NCBI RefSeq assembly: GCF_018603885.1
Contig: NZ_JAHGAW010000007.1
Location: 69,443-133,442, forward strand
DNA: 64,000 bases
Origin: Sphingobium nicotianae
GTDB taxonomy: Bacteria; Pseudomonadota; Alphaproteobacteria; Sphingomonadales; Sphingomonadaceae
Direction: 5' to 3'
Of this stretch, positions 31,572 through 41,010 are shown in pieces. Made by a program: the position numbers and the translations under genes. Positions within the stretch are counted from its first letter, which is position 1, and each line of letters starts with the position of its first letter. The notes beneath the pieces were generated by a model, which was not told the DNA's origin, did not search any database, and saw nothing but the letters and a program-made list of their open reading frames with translations.

Positions 31572-33013
31572 GCCGCCACCCGCTGCTTGGCCGGTGTCTT
31601 GGCCTGGAGATAGGCCTGGATATGATCGGCCACGTCGCGCCCGTCGCGGATCGCCCAGACGACGAGGCTGGCGCCGCGCACGATGTCGCCGGCGGCGAAC
31701 ACGCCGTCGATGCTGGTCATCATGTTGCGGTGATCGACGCGCAGCGTGCCCCAGCGCGTGACGGCCAGGCTGGGCTCGCCGAACATGGTCGGCAATTCCT
31801 CGGGATCGAAGCCGAGTGCCTTGATGACCAGATCGGCCGGGATGCTCGCCTCACTGCCCGGATCGGGCTCGGGCGCGCGGCGGCCGGATGCGTCGGGCTG
31901 GCCCAGGCGCATACGGGTGATCTTGACGCCGGTGACGTGCTCGGTGCCTTCGAAGGCAATCGGCGCTGTGAGCCAGATGAACTCGACGCCTTCCTCCTCG
32001 GCATTCTGCACCTCGCGCTGCGAGCCGGGCATATTCTCCCGGTCGCGCCGATAAAGGCAGCGCACCGATTTCGCACCTTGGCGGATCGAGGTGCGCACGC
32101 AGTCCATCGCGGTGTCACCACCGCCGATGACGACGACATCCTTGCCGGTCGCGAGCAGCGAGCCGTCTTCATGCTCGGGGACGTCGTCGCCGAAGCTGGC
32201 CTTGTTGGAAGCAGTGAGGAAATCGAGCGCCTTGACCACGCCCTGCGTGCCGACGCCGGGCATCTTCATGTCGCGGGCCTTGTAGACACCCGTGGCGATC
32301 AGGATCGCGTCATGCTTCTCGCGCAGATCGGCGAGGCTGGCGTCGCGGCCGACTTCGAAGCCGAGATGGAACTGGATGCCCGCTTCCTCCAGCCGCTTGA
32401 CGCGGCGCATGACGACATCTTTCTCCAGCTTGAAGCCGGGGATGCCATAGGTCAACAGGCCGCCCGCGCGGTCATAGCGATCATAGACATGGACCTCATG
32501 GCCAGCAGCGCGGAGATATTCCGCTGTCGTGAGGCCGCCGGGCCCCGCGCCGATGACACCGACAGAAAGGCCGGTCGCTTCGCCGACGAGGACGGGTTCG
32601 ACCCAACCTTCCTTCCAGGCGGTGTCGGTGATGAACTTCTCGACCGAGCCGATGGTGACGGCGCCGTGGCCGGAAAACTCGATGACGCAATTGCCTTCGC
32701 ACAGCCGGTCCTGCGGGCAGATGCGGCCACAGATCTCCGGCATGGTCGAGGTCATGTTGCTGAGCTCATACGCCTCGCGCAGGCGCCCTTCTGCCGTCAG
32801 CTTCAACCAGTCGGGAATATGGTTGTGCAGCGGGCAATGGACCGAGCAATAGGGCACGCCGCATTGCGAGCAGCGTGCGGCCTGATCTTCCGCGCCGGAC
32901 GTAGCGAAGCCATGGGAGATTTCGGAAAAGTCCCTGGCGCGTTCCGTCACGGCGCGCTTGTCCGGGTAGGACTGCCCGCGAATGACGAATTTGAGCATCG
33001 GATTGTCGGCCAT
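31568..33013 (-). CDS. gltD: Glutamate synthase (NADPH) small subunit
   Basis: A 481-residue FAD flavoprotein that feeds electrons from NADPH to GltB. The N-terminal ferredoxin-like part has two cysteine groups (CSQCGVPYCSVHC and CGRICPQDRLCEGNC). The FAD site is GVIGAGPGGL, the NADPH site is VVIGGGDTAMD, and the closing FAD contact is GVFAAGDIVRG. The ATG at 33013 follows GAAGGG; a GTG one codon earlier is an alternative. It heads the gltD-DUF2059-gltB operon, the reverse of the common gltB-gltD order. Confidence 0.96.
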   Translation of the reverse strand: MADNPMLKFVIRGQSYPDKRAVTERARDFSEISHGFATSGAEDQAARCSQCGVPYCSVHCPLHNHIPDWLKLTAEGRLREAYELSNMTSTMPEICGRICPQDRLCEGNCVIEFSGHGAVTIGSVEKFITDTAWKEGWVEPVLVGEATGLSVGVIGAGPGGLTTAEYLRAAGHEVHVYDRYDRAGGLLTYGIPGFKLEKDVVMRRVKRLEEAGIQFHLGFEVGRDASLADLREKHDAILIATGVYKARDMKMPGVGTQGVVKALDFLTASNKASFGDDVPEHEDGSLLATGKDVVVIGGGDTAMDCVRTSIRQGAKSVRCLYRRDRENMPGSQREVQNAEEEGVEFIWLTAPIAFEGTEHVTGVKITRMRLGQPDASGRRAPEPDPGSEASIPADLVIKALGFDPEELPTMFGEPSLAVTRWGTLRVDHRNMMTSIDGVFAAGDIVRGASLVVWAIRDGRDVADHIQAYLQAKTPAKQRVAA

Positions 33014-33176
33014 CACGCATTTCCCTTCTCGATGAGGGCTGCGCTAACGCCAAAAAACGGCAGAGTCACGCGATTCCTGCCAATTAGGTCAAGTATATTG
33101 TCCCAACCTGTTGCGAAATGCGCATCAAACTACGCGCTTGCAACATATGCATCGAGATTATCCGGCCGAAACGGAC

Positions 33177-33986
33177 CTATCTCGCCAGAAGCCAGATCAG
33201 AGCGGCCGTGCCCGCAGCGATTCGGTACCAGGCGAAGGAAGCGAAACCACGGCGCGAGACCCAGCCGACGAACAGCTTGATCACGATGATGGCGACGACG
33301 AACGACACGACGAAACCGACGCCGACATCGGCCCAGTTGACGGCGCCGCTGGTCAGCTCGTGGCGGTTCTTGACCATCTCAAGCGTGGTCGCGCCCAGCA
33401 TCGTGGGGATAGCGAGGAAGAAGGAAAACTCCGCTGCCGTCCGGCGATCGACGCCCATCGACAGCGCGCCCATGATCGTCGCGCCCGAGCGGCTGACGCC
33501 GGGGATCATCGCGAGGCACTGGATGAAACCGATGCCCAGCGCATGGCTGAAGGGGATGCGATCGACGGCGTGATATCGGAACGAGCTGAGCATCCGCTCG
33601 ATGACGAGGATCGCGATGCCGCCGACGATGAGGGCGACCGCGACGATCTTCGGTGCGCCGAGCATTTCTTCGATCTTGCTGTGTAGCGCCAGACCGATGA
33701 CGGCCGAGGGCAGGAAGGCGAGCAGCAGAATGCCGACGAAGCGCCAGCTGCCCCCGTCGCGCGCGAGCAGTCCGGTCGCGACATTCCAGAACGTCCGCCA
33801 GTAAAGCACGACCACGGCGAGGATCGCGCCGAGCTGGATGATGACGTTGAACGTCGCCCACTCCGCGGCATTATAGCCGAGCAGTTCGCTGGCGAGGATG
33901 AGATGGCCGGTCGAGGAGACGGGCAGGAACTCGGTCAGCCCCTCCACGATGCCCAGCAGGATGACGGTCAAGAGATGGCTGTCCAT
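33177..33986 (-). CDS. uppP: Undecaprenyl-diphosphate phosphatase
   Basis: A 269-residue integral membrane enzyme (BacA/UppP) that regenerates undecaprenyl phosphate for cell-wall synthesis and gives bacitracin tolerance. The two signature motifs are EGLTEFLPVSSTGHL at the N-terminus and PGVSRSGAT in the middle. Eight or so membrane helices and the length fit the family. It follows the NDUFA9-like gene by 54 bases on the same strand, a pairing often seen in alphaproteobacteria. Confidence 0.96.
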   Translation of the reverse strand: MDSHLLTVILLGIVEGLTEFLPVSSTGHLILASELLGYNAAEWATFNVIIQLGAILAVVVLYWRTFWNVATGLLARDGGSWRFVGILLLAFLPSAVIGLALHSKIEEMLGAPKIVAVALIVGGIAILVIERMLSSFRYHAVDRIPFSHALGIGFIQCLAMIPGVSRSGATIMGALSMGVDRRTAAEFSFFLAIPTMLGATTLEMVKNRHELTSGAVNWADVGVGFVVSFVVAIIVIKLFVGWVSRRGFASFAWYRIAAGTAALIWLLAR

Positions 33987-34040
33987 GGCGGATCATCCTG
34001 TATGGGGCTGGGGAGGCGCGCGTCCGGCGTCCCCGGAATC

Positions 34041-35003
34041 TCAGGCGCTGACGGTCGATCCGAAGCGGCCCTGTTTGCGATATTGCTCGAGCCAGGCCGG
34101 GGCGAGCGCCGCCATCGGGACCGGCCGGATACCGAAGCTGGCGATCCCCTTGGCATTGGCCGCCACGACATTGTCACCCATCAGCATGGCGAGCTGATCG
34201 CGCGTGACCGGCGCGCCGGGCGCCCAGCCGGTGAGCGTGGCGAGTGCCTTGGCGATGCCGTCCGGGATGGGCAGGAAGTGGCACGAGCGGCCGATCTGGC
34301 CGGCGATCCATGTCTGGATCTCGCCGAGCGTCAGCACGTCCGGGCCGCCCAACTCATAGGTTTCGCCGCCATATTTTCCGGGCTCGTCGATCGCGGTCGC
34401 GATGGCGCGCGCGACGTCGGCGACATGGATCGGTTGGAAACGCGTGCCGCCGCGGATGAGCGGAACGGTATGGATGAAGGGCACCGACGCGGCGGTCGCG
34501 ATCAGCCCGGCGAAGCGGTTGGTAAACTGATCGTCGCGGCCAAAGATGATCGAGGGGCGCAGGATCGTCGCCTTGGGAAAGGCTGCGCGCACGGCCGCTT
34601 CGCCCTGCGCCTTGGTCTGGCCATAGGCAGACGGACTGGCGGGATCGGCACCGATCGCCGAAATCTGGACGAGCGCGTCGAGACCGGCATGGGCGGCGGC
34701 CTTGGCAATATTCGCCGCGCCGGTCACGTGCGCGGTCTTCATATCGCCGCGCAGCAGGCCGACGAGATTGACTGCGGCGCCTGCGCCGGCGAGCGCCGCC
34801 GCGACCTGGTCGGCATCGGCGATGTCGACCCTCGTCAGCTGCGTCTGGCCCATGCTGCCGAGCGAGCGGACCATGAAGGCCTGACGCGGCGCGCGCTGGG
34901 CGATCCGCACGCGATAGCCGCGCGAGAGCAGCTCCTGCGCGACCTGCCGGCCGACGAAGCCGCCACCGCCAAACACCACCACCGGCTTGTCCGTTGCGCT
35001 CAT
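34041..35003 (-). CDS. NAD(P)-binding protein of the complex I NDUFA9 family
   Basis: A 320-residue atypical short-chain dehydrogenase with the nucleotide-binding motif GGGGFVGRQVA at residues 12-22 and the SAYGQTKAQGE motif (Tyr, Lys). It corresponds to the NDUFA9-like family whose mitochondrial member binds NADPH and stabilises respiratory complex I. In bacteria the role is less clear; quinone or complex I related functions are proposed. No signal peptide. Upstream of uppP in the same direction. Confidence 0.88.
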   Translation of the reverse strand: MSATDKPVVVFGGGGFVGRQVAQELLSRGYRVRIAQRAPRQAFMVRSLGSMGQTQLTRVDIADADQVAAALAGAGAAVNLVGLLRGDMKTAHVTGAANIAKAAAHAGLDALVQISAIGADPASPSAYGQTKAQGEAAVRAAFPKATILRPSIIFGRDDQFTNRFAGLIATAASVPFIHTVPLIRGGTRFQPIHVADVARAIATAIDEPGKYGGETYELGGPDVLTLGEIQTWIAGQIGRSCHFLPIPDGIAKALATLTGWAPGAPVTRDQLAMLMGDNVVAANAKGIASFGIRPVPMAALAPAWLEQYRKQGRFGSTVSA

Positions 35004-35102
35004 CGCCCTGCTTTCCGTCTGTGCCTACACCTGAAAACCCCTTGCATCAGGTGCGAGCGCAAGACAACTGGCCGCGTGGGGGTCCGTGCTATATTCCCGT
35101 CG

Positions 35103-36872
35103 TCAGGCTTTCGCGCCGTGCCGTGAGACGAAATCGAGGACGCTGGCATTGAAGGCTTCCGGCTGCTCCCAGTAGGACGCGTGGCCCGCTTCGCGCAGCA
35201 CGCGCATTTCCCAGTTGGGGAAGCGGCTGGTGTAGAAGCGCATCAGCGCGGGCGAGGGCCCCATGTCCGTGTCGCCGGTTTGCAGCATGATCGGCAGTGT
35301 CATGGCCGCGAAGGTCCTCCAGTTGCGCTCGGCGCCCCAGGGTTGACTGGTGAACCAACCGCCGGGATGCGCGATATGCTCCAGCGCCTGCCAAGCGGCG
35401 AGACCTTCCGGATCGCCCGCGCGATAGGAGGCGCCGACTTCGGCGAACTCGACCGGCACGTTGGTCGGCGCGCCCGTGTTTGCCGGCCCACGGCCGAGAT
35501 TGGCCATGAATTTATCATACTCCGGTTCGGTGGGCAGCAGGATGCTGCCCGAGACAAGGACGGAATGTAGCCGCTCGGGGTGGGCGATAGCATAGGCGAT
35601 GGTCGTGCAGCCGCCAGCCGCGCAGCCGACGATGTGGAACTTGTCGACCTTGAGATAGTCCATCAGCTTGTGAAGATCCTCGGCGGAGGAGCCGGGATTC
35701 TCGGCGGGGCCTTTCTCGGTCTTGTAGAAGCCGCGCGCCGACCAGCCGATGACGCGATAGCCGCGCTTCGCGAAGAAGGGCTGCTGATATTTCCAGCACT
35801 CGCTGGACTGCGACCAGGGATGGCAGAAGACGATCGCCTCTCCGTCGCCGCCGGTGTCCCAATGCCAGATCTTGACTGGCGAGGTGTCGGCATAGCCTTC
35901 CTTCGCGGGAACTTGCGCGGGAACGGGGATGGGTTCCCAGACCTTGACCGGGCCGGTGACGATTGCGGGCGTCGGCGAGCGGGAGGTGAGGGGGACATAC
36001 GTAGGACCGGGCGCCGGGTTCGACGCGGGTGGAAGCGAGGTGCCGCCGCGATGACGGCGCAGGAAATCCAGCAGCACGGCATTGAATGCGTCCGGCTGCT
36101 CCCAATAGGCCGCGGTGCTGCATTCCTGGATGACGGCCAGCTCGCGATTGGGCAGATGCTGGGCGATCAGCCGGTTTTGAGAAGCGCTCGAATAATGGTC
36201 GCAATCGCCGGTCAGCAGCATGACGGGCGTCTTGAGGCCGCTGACGCGCGCCCAATTGAGCGGCTGCGCGCCGGCGGGTTGGGCCGGCCCCGTACCGGCG
36301 GGATGCGCGGCGGCGGCGCCCTCGGCCCAGCTTTTTGTCCCGGTCGGATTGCCGCCGCGATAGGAAGCGCCGATCTCCGCGAAGGAAGGGGCTGTGTTGT
36401 GGTTCGCGGGCAACCGGGTGCGACTGTCCATGTCGCGATAATCATCCTCAGCGACGCCCAGACGTCCCCCGGACAGGAGGAGTGAGCGCGCGCGGGCAGG
36501 ATGCTCCAGCGCGAAGTGGACGGCGACAGCGGCGCCTTCGGCCGAACCGACGAGATGACATGCATCGACCTTGAGCAAATCGAGCAACCTGGCGAGGTCG
36601 GCGGAGCCGGTGCCCGGATTGCCCTGCGGTCTGCGCTCGCTGCGGAAGGTGCCGCGCCGGGACCAGCCGATGACGCGATACCCGGCCTTGGCGAGCACAG
36701 GCTGCTGATATTTCCAGCATTCGCTGCTCTGCGCGTCGGAATGATTGAGGACGACGACCTCGCCCTTGCCGCCGGTATCCCAGAACCACAGCCTGGCGGG
36801 GCCGATGTTGACGAGGCCTTCCTTCGCAGCGGCCTGGGCCGGAATGGCGATATTTGTCCACGCGTCGGGCAT
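35103..36872 (-). CDS. Tandem-duplicated alpha/beta-hydrolase without serine nucleophile
   Basis: A 589-residue protein with two alpha/beta-hydrolase domains in a row (about 15-275 and 315-585) joined by a Pro/Ser-rich linker. The halves are clearly paralogous: both contain SSECWKYQQP, GYRVIGW and YWEQP-AFN. The nucleophile elbow reads GSAEG (109-113) in the first and GCAAG (416-420) in the second, so the catalytic serine position is alanine in both. The catalytic histidine survives only in the second half (H564; T253 in the first). The aspartate loops TGDCD and TGDTD remain. No signal peptide. The start at 36872 has GGGAG five bases ahead. Loss of hydrolase activity, a binding role or unusual chemistry are all possible. 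Confidence 0.85.
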   Translation of the reverse strand: MPDAWTNIAIPAQAAAKEGLVNIGPARLWFWDTGGKGEVVVLNHSDAQSSECWKYQQPVLAKAGYRVIGWSRRGTFRSERRPQGNPGTGSADLARLLDLLKVDACHLVGSAEGAAVAVHFALEHPARARSLLLSGGRLGVAEDDYRDMDSRTRLPANHNTAPSFAEIGASYRGGNPTGTKSWAEGAAAAHPAGTGPAQPAGAQPLNWARVSGLKTPVMLLTGDCDHYSSASQNRLIAQHLPNRELAVIQECSTAAYWEQPDAFNAVLLDFLRRHRGGTSLPPASNPAPGPTYVPLTSRSPTPAIVTGPVKVWEPIPVPAQVPAKEGYADTSPVKIWHWDTGGDGEAIVFCHPWSQSSECWKYQQPFFAKRGYRVIGWSARGFYKTEKGPAENPGSSAEDLHKLMDYLKVDKFHIVGCAAGGCTTIAYAIAHPERLHSVLVSGSILLPTEPEYDKFMANLGRGPANTGAPTNVPVEFAEVGASYRAGDPEGLAAWQALEHIAHPGGWFTSQPWGAERNWRTFAAMTLPIMLQTGDTDMGPSPALMRFYTSRFPNWEMRVLREAGHASYWEQPEAFNASVLDFVSRHGAKA

Positions 36873-37503
36873 AATCTCTCCCTTCATCTCTTCTTGGCGA
36901 TCGCGGTGATTTTCCGCCGTCGATCCATTCGCCGCTGCGGGCAGTTTCTTGTCAGTCCGGCCGAGGGCTCTTTCCGTCGGACCTGCAGCCGGATTTTCTC
37001 CAGATATTTTCGGCGCGATCGGCCTCTATCCCGAATGGCCGTTTCGGCGACACCATGCCTTGAGTTGCAAGGGCCGCTTAGCCGGATCGGCAACTTTCAC
37101 TGCCTTTGATAATAATCGCCAATTTACAGTATCTTGCTTTAATTATTGCGAAGCTGGCCGAGCTCGCTCTGTTCTCCCCCCACTCTCCGCCGATCTATGA
37201 TGCGCGGCGCTCGGAGAATCCGCCCACCGAAAATGACGCGGGGAGCAGGGGGCGGCAAGCGCCGCTTCCGCACGTTGGTCCGCTATCGAGAAATTCGTTT
37301 TCTACCGTCCTGCAGCATCGAAAAATGGCTGATTTCTGCGGCGCAGCATCGATTTTGCCTTGTGGCTGTCACATCACGCTCCTATGTGCGCCGCCAAGCG
37401 CAGTCGAGAACGCTTGGCAGGTGGGTTCGGGTTCGAAAGCCCGGATACCTGACGTCAGGAAGCATCAACGGCCAATATAAAATGCGTTCACAGGAGTAAT
37501 CAT
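36873..37503. other. Long intergenic region upstream of the UrcA-family gene
   Basis: About 630 bases between divergent genes with no credible coding frame. It is AT-richer than its surroundings around 37090-37160, and has a perfect 12-base palindrome and a TATA-like box close to the UrcA gene. Such a length in a compact genome suggests regulatory content or a decayed gene; nothing more can be seen. Confidence 0.5.
37448..37499 (+). promoter_or_regulatory. Candidate promoter and operator of the UrcA-family gene
   Basis: The palindrome CCTGACGTCAGG (37448-37459) lies 17 bases before a TATAAA box (37476-37481). AGGAG follows, seven bases before the ATG at 37504. The palindrome may be an operator or overlap a weak -35 element. 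Confidence 0.4.
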
Positions 37504-37815
37504 ATGAAGATCGTTGCAACCGCTCTTGTTGCGGTCAGCCTGCTCGCCGGGTCCACCGGTGCTTTCGCCAAGGAGCGCCAGGGCGTTCAGTTCCGTGTCT
37601 CGACCGAGGGCGTGAATTTCGCCGATCCCAAGAGCGTCGCCAAGTTCCGCGCGCGCGTCAACGAGCAGATCGACGCCGCCTGCAATCCCAAGGACGAACT
37701 GATGACCGGCCGTGGCCCGGACCTGCAGTGCCGCAAGTCGCTGGGCTACTCGGCCGACACGCGCATCGCGGTGCTGAGCGGCAACGCGACCTCGCAAATG
37801 GCGATCGTCGAGTAA
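37504..37815 (+). CDS. UrcA-family exported protein
   Basis: A 103-residue protein with a Sec signal peptide (cleavage after AFAK, about residue 22) and a small domain with two cysteines (DAACNP and LQCRKS) that likely form a disulfide. The layout matches UrcA-family proteins, small periplasmic proteins found mostly in Sphingomonadales and relatives and of unknown function. Expressed alone, with AGGAG before the start and a strong hairpin after the stop. Confidence in the family is moderate because this version lacks the most typical core motif. Confidence 0.7.
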   Translation: MKIVATALVAVSLLAGSTGAFAKERQGVQFRVSTEGVNFADPKSVAKFRARVNEQIDAACNPKDELMTGRGPDLQCRKSLGYSADTRIAVLSGNATSQMAIVE

Positions 37816-37832
37816 GCACCTCATCACGCAAG

Positions 37833-37873
37833 CAAACGGCGCGTCGCTCCACCAGAGAGCGGCGCGCCGTTTG
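37833..37873. terminator. Long hairpin between convergent genes
   Basis: A 17-base stem (arms starting CAAACGGCGCG and ending CGCGCCGTTTG, with one G-T wobble) and a seven-base loop. It sits 18 bases after the UrcA stop and 12 bases after the RND-pump stop on the other strand, so it can serve both. The flanking T-run is weak. Confidence 0.75.
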
Positions 37874-37884
37874 CGTTTGAGCGG

Positions 37885-40800
37885 CTATTCGGCCGGCTGC
37901 GCCAGACCGCCACCCTCGCGGCCGCCGCGTGCGGCGACAAGGTCGCGCAGCTTGCGGGCGACGAACTGCGGTGATTGGGTGCCGCGCGCAAGGCGGCGAT
38001 AGAGGATCGGCACGACGAACAGGGTGATCGCGGTCGCGATACTGACGCCGAACACGATGACCCAGCCGATCGACGAGCGGGCCGCCGCGCCCGCGCCATG
38101 GCTCAGCGCCAGCGGCACGGCGCCCGCGACGGTCGCGATCGAGGTCATCAGGATCGGGCGCAGGCGGCGGGCGGCCGCCTCGCGGATCGCCTCCTTGATG
38201 TCCTTGCCCGCATCGCGCAACTGGTTGGCATATTCGACGATCAGGATGCCGTTCTTCACGGCGAGGCCAACCAGCATGATGATGCCGATCTGGCTGAAGA
38301 GATTGATCGTCGTGCCCGTGAGGAAGAGCCCGATGATGCCGCCCGCGACGCCCATAGGCACGGCCGAGATGATCACGGCGGGGTGGACGAAGCTCTCGAA
38401 CTGCGCGGCGAGCAACAGGTAGATGACGATCACGGTGAGGCCGAAGGCGAACCAGATCGAGCTGCCGGTCTGCTTGAACTGCTGGCTCTCGCCCTTGTAG
38501 CCGACCGCAAGCACCTCGGGCGACTGGGCGGCCTCCTGCTCCAGGAAGGCCAGCGCCTTGCTCAGCGAATAGCCGGGGGCGAGGCCGCCATTGAGCGTGA
38601 TCGACCGCATCTTGTTGAACCGCCCCAGCTCGCGCGCGGTGGCCGCCTGGCGAGCGGTGACGAGATTGGATAGCGGCACCAGCGCGCCGCTCGCCGACCG
38701 CACATAAACCTTGGCGAGACCGGCTTCGTCGTCGCGGTTGAAGGCCTCGGCCTGCAGCACGACATAATATTCCTCGCCGTCGCGCACATAGGTTGAGACG
38801 CGGCGCGAGCCCATCATCGTCTGCAGCGCCTGGCTGACATCATCGACCGAGATGCCGAGATCGCCGGCGCGCTGGCGGTCCACCTCGATGACGAGCTGCG
38901 GCTTGTTCTCGACATAGTCGGCATCGAGATTGAGGATGCCGGGATTGTCACGCGCGGCGTCCAGGATTCGGTCGCGGGCGCGGGCGAGGTCCTGATAGCT
39001 GTTGCCGGCGATCACGAAGCTGAGTGGCTGGCCGCTGCGCGACATGCGATTGTTGACGACGGCATTGCCGCGCACGGTCGGCAGGTCGGCGAGCTTTCGA
39101 TTGATGATGCGGGCGATGTCCTGCGTCGTCTCCTTGCGCTCGTCCCAGTGGCGCAGGAAGATGGCGATCTGGCCGCTGTTGAAATCCTCGCTCTCGCCGC
39201 CATTGTTGGGAATACGTGCGTTCATGCCGCGCACCGCGCCCTTGCCGACCATCGGCTGCACGACCGCCTCGACCTGGCGGGCATAATCGTCCGCCTGCTT
39301 GAAGCTCACGCCCTCGGGCGCATTGAAGCGAATCTGCGCGGTGCCGGCATCCTCGGCGGGGGCGAGTTCGGCATCGATATGGCGGAACATGATGCTTGCC
39401 GATCCGAGCAACAGCGCCACCGCGATAATGACCGGCAGCGGGCGGCGCAGCACCTTGTCGAGTGCGTATCGATAGCCGGTCTCCGTGCGGTTCATCAACC
39501 GGTCGACGCGCGTGGTCAGCCAGCCGCGCTCGGCATGTCTGAGGAATTTGGAGCACATCATCGGCGTGAGGGTCAGTGCGAGCAGTCCGGAGACGCTGAG
39601 CGCCGCGATCATCGCGACGGCCAGCTCGCGGAAGAGCAGGCCGGTCTGGCCGGAGAGGAACATGACCGGCACGAACACGGCGCAGACCACGAGCGTCGTT
39701 GCCATCACCGCGAAGCCGACCTGCCGTGTGCCGGCGAAGGCGGCGTAGAGCGGCTCCTCGCCCTGCTCAATGCGGTGATAGACATTCTCCAGCACGACGA
39801 TGGCGTCGTCGACCACCAGCCCGATCGCGAGGACGAGTGCGAGCAGGGTCAGGAGGTTGATCGAATAGCCGGCGATCCACAGCACCGCGAAGGTGGTGAG
39901 CAGGCAGATCGGCACGGTGATCATCGGCACGATCGTCGCCCGCACGCTGCCCAGGAAGAGGAAGACCACGATCGTCACCAGCAGCGCCGCCTCAATCAGC
40001 GTCTCCCACACGCCCTTGATCGCCTGGTCGATGAAGAGGGTGCTGTCGTTGCCCAGTTCCACCCTCACGCCCGGCGGGAAGGTCCTGGCCATCTCGGCCA
40101 TCACCTTCTTGGCCTCCTCGGCGACGGCGAGCGTGTTTGCGCCGGACTGACGCACGATGCCCAGGCCGACGCCGGTCTGGCCATTGTAGCGGAACATCGA
40201 ATAGGGATTTTCCGGCCCTTCCTCGATCCGCGCAATGTCGCCGAGGCGGACCTGATAGCCGTCCGCGCCGCGGCCGATGACGAGGCTCTTGAAATCGTCG
40301 GGCGTGGTGAAACCACGCTGCACGCGCAGGGACAGGTTCTGCGAGCGCGCCTCAATGCGGCCGGCCGGCAGCTCGACATTCTGGCGGCGCAGCGCATTCT
40401 CCACGTCGCGCGGCGTCAGGCGCAGCGCGGCAAGGCGATCGGCATCCAGCCAGACGCGCATCGACGGCTTGGCGAGGCCCATGGACTGGATCTGCGCGAC
40501 GCCGTCGATCGTCGAGAGGCGATCGATGACGACGCGGGTGACAAAATCGCCAAGCTTGGTCTTGTCCCAGCCCGGCGCCATGATCGCGAAGAAGATGATC
40601 GGCTGGGCGTCGCCGTCGACCTTGCGCACTTCGGGCGGCAGGGCATCGATCGGGCGATCGGCCGCCCCCGCCGCCACGCGATCGCGCACGTCGTTGGCGG
40701 CGGAGTCGACGTCGCGCCCGGCGCGGAACTCGATGTTGATGTAGGAGCCGCCGTCGCGCGAGCTAGAGCTGATCGACTCGATGCCCGCGATGCCGGCGAG

Positions 40801-41010
40801 GCGCTGTTCCAGCGGCTGGGTGATCCGGCTCTCGATGACGGCGGCGTTGGCGCCGGTGTAGCGCGTTTCGACCGAGACGACAGGCGGATCGGTGTCGGGA
40901 TATTCGCGCACCGACAGGCTGAAGAAGCCGACAAGGCCGATGATGGTCAGCAGCAGCGCCATCACCGTCGCGACGACCGGACGACGGACCGACAGGTCCG
41001 AGATCATCAT
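37885..41010 (-). CDS. RND efflux transporter, AcrB/MexB family (HAE1)
   Basis: A 1041-residue inner-membrane pump subunit of the hydrophobe/amphiphile RND class, with 12 membrane helices and two large periplasmic loops. The proton-relay aspartates are present at D401-D402 (VVDDAIVVLENV). FFSLSVREYPDTD after helix 1 is typical of the MexF/AcrB-like branch. It would form a trimer and export drugs or metabolites with the adaptor encoded just upstream. The ATG overlaps the adaptor's stop (ATGA). No outer-membrane TolC-like gene follows, so it must borrow one. Confidence 0.95.
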   Translation of the reverse strand: MMISDLSVRRPVVATVMALLLTIIGLVGFFSLSVREYPDTDPPVVSVETRYTGANAAVIESRITQPLEQRLAGIAGIESISSSSRDGGSYINIEFRAGRDVDSAANDVRDRVAAGAADRPIDALPPEVRKVDGDAQPIIFFAIMAPGWDKTKLGDFVTRVVIDRLSTIDGVAQIQSMGLAKPSMRVWLDADRLAALRLTPRDVENALRRQNVELPAGRIEARSQNLSLRVQRGFTTPDDFKSLVIGRGADGYQVRLGDIARIEEGPENPYSMFRYNGQTGVGLGIVRQSGANTLAVAEEAKKVMAEMARTFPPGVRVELGNDSTLFIDQAIKGVWETLIEAALLVTIVVFLFLGSVRATIVPMITVPICLLTTFAVLWIAGYSINLLTLLALVLAIGLVVDDAIVVLENVYHRIEQGEEPLYAAFAGTRQVGFAVMATTLVVCAVFVPVMFLSGQTGLLFRELAVAMIAALSVSGLLALTLTPMMCSKFLRHAERGWLTTRVDRLMNRTETGYRYALDKVLRRPLPVIIAVALLLGSASIMFRHIDAELAPAEDAGTAQIRFNAPEGVSFKQADDYARQVEAVVQPMVGKGAVRGMNARIPNNGGESEDFNSGQIAIFLRHWDERKETTQDIARIINRKLADLPTVRGNAVVNNRMSRSGQPLSFVIAGNSYQDLARARDRILDAARDNPGILNLDADYVENKPQLVIEVDRQRAGDLGISVDDVSQALQTMMGSRRVSTYVRDGEEYYVVLQAEAFNRDDEAGLAKVYVRSASGALVPLSNLVTARQAATARELGRFNKMRSITLNGGLAPGYSLSKALAFLEQEAAQSPEVLAVGYKGESQQFKQTGSSIWFAFGLTVIVIYLLLAAQFESFVHPAVIISAVPMGVAGGIIGLFLTGTTINLFSQIGIIMLVGLAVKNGILIVEYANQLRDAGKDIKEAIREAAARRLRPILMTSIATVAGAVPLALSHGAGAAARSSIGWVIVFGVSIATAITLFVVPILYRRLARGTQSPQFVARKLRDLVAARGGREGGGLAQPAE

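Noticed and set aside
36949..37480. Overlapping short frames in the 36.9-37.5 kb gap
   Set aside because: Low-complexity, no start signals and no recognisable motif; treated as non-coding.
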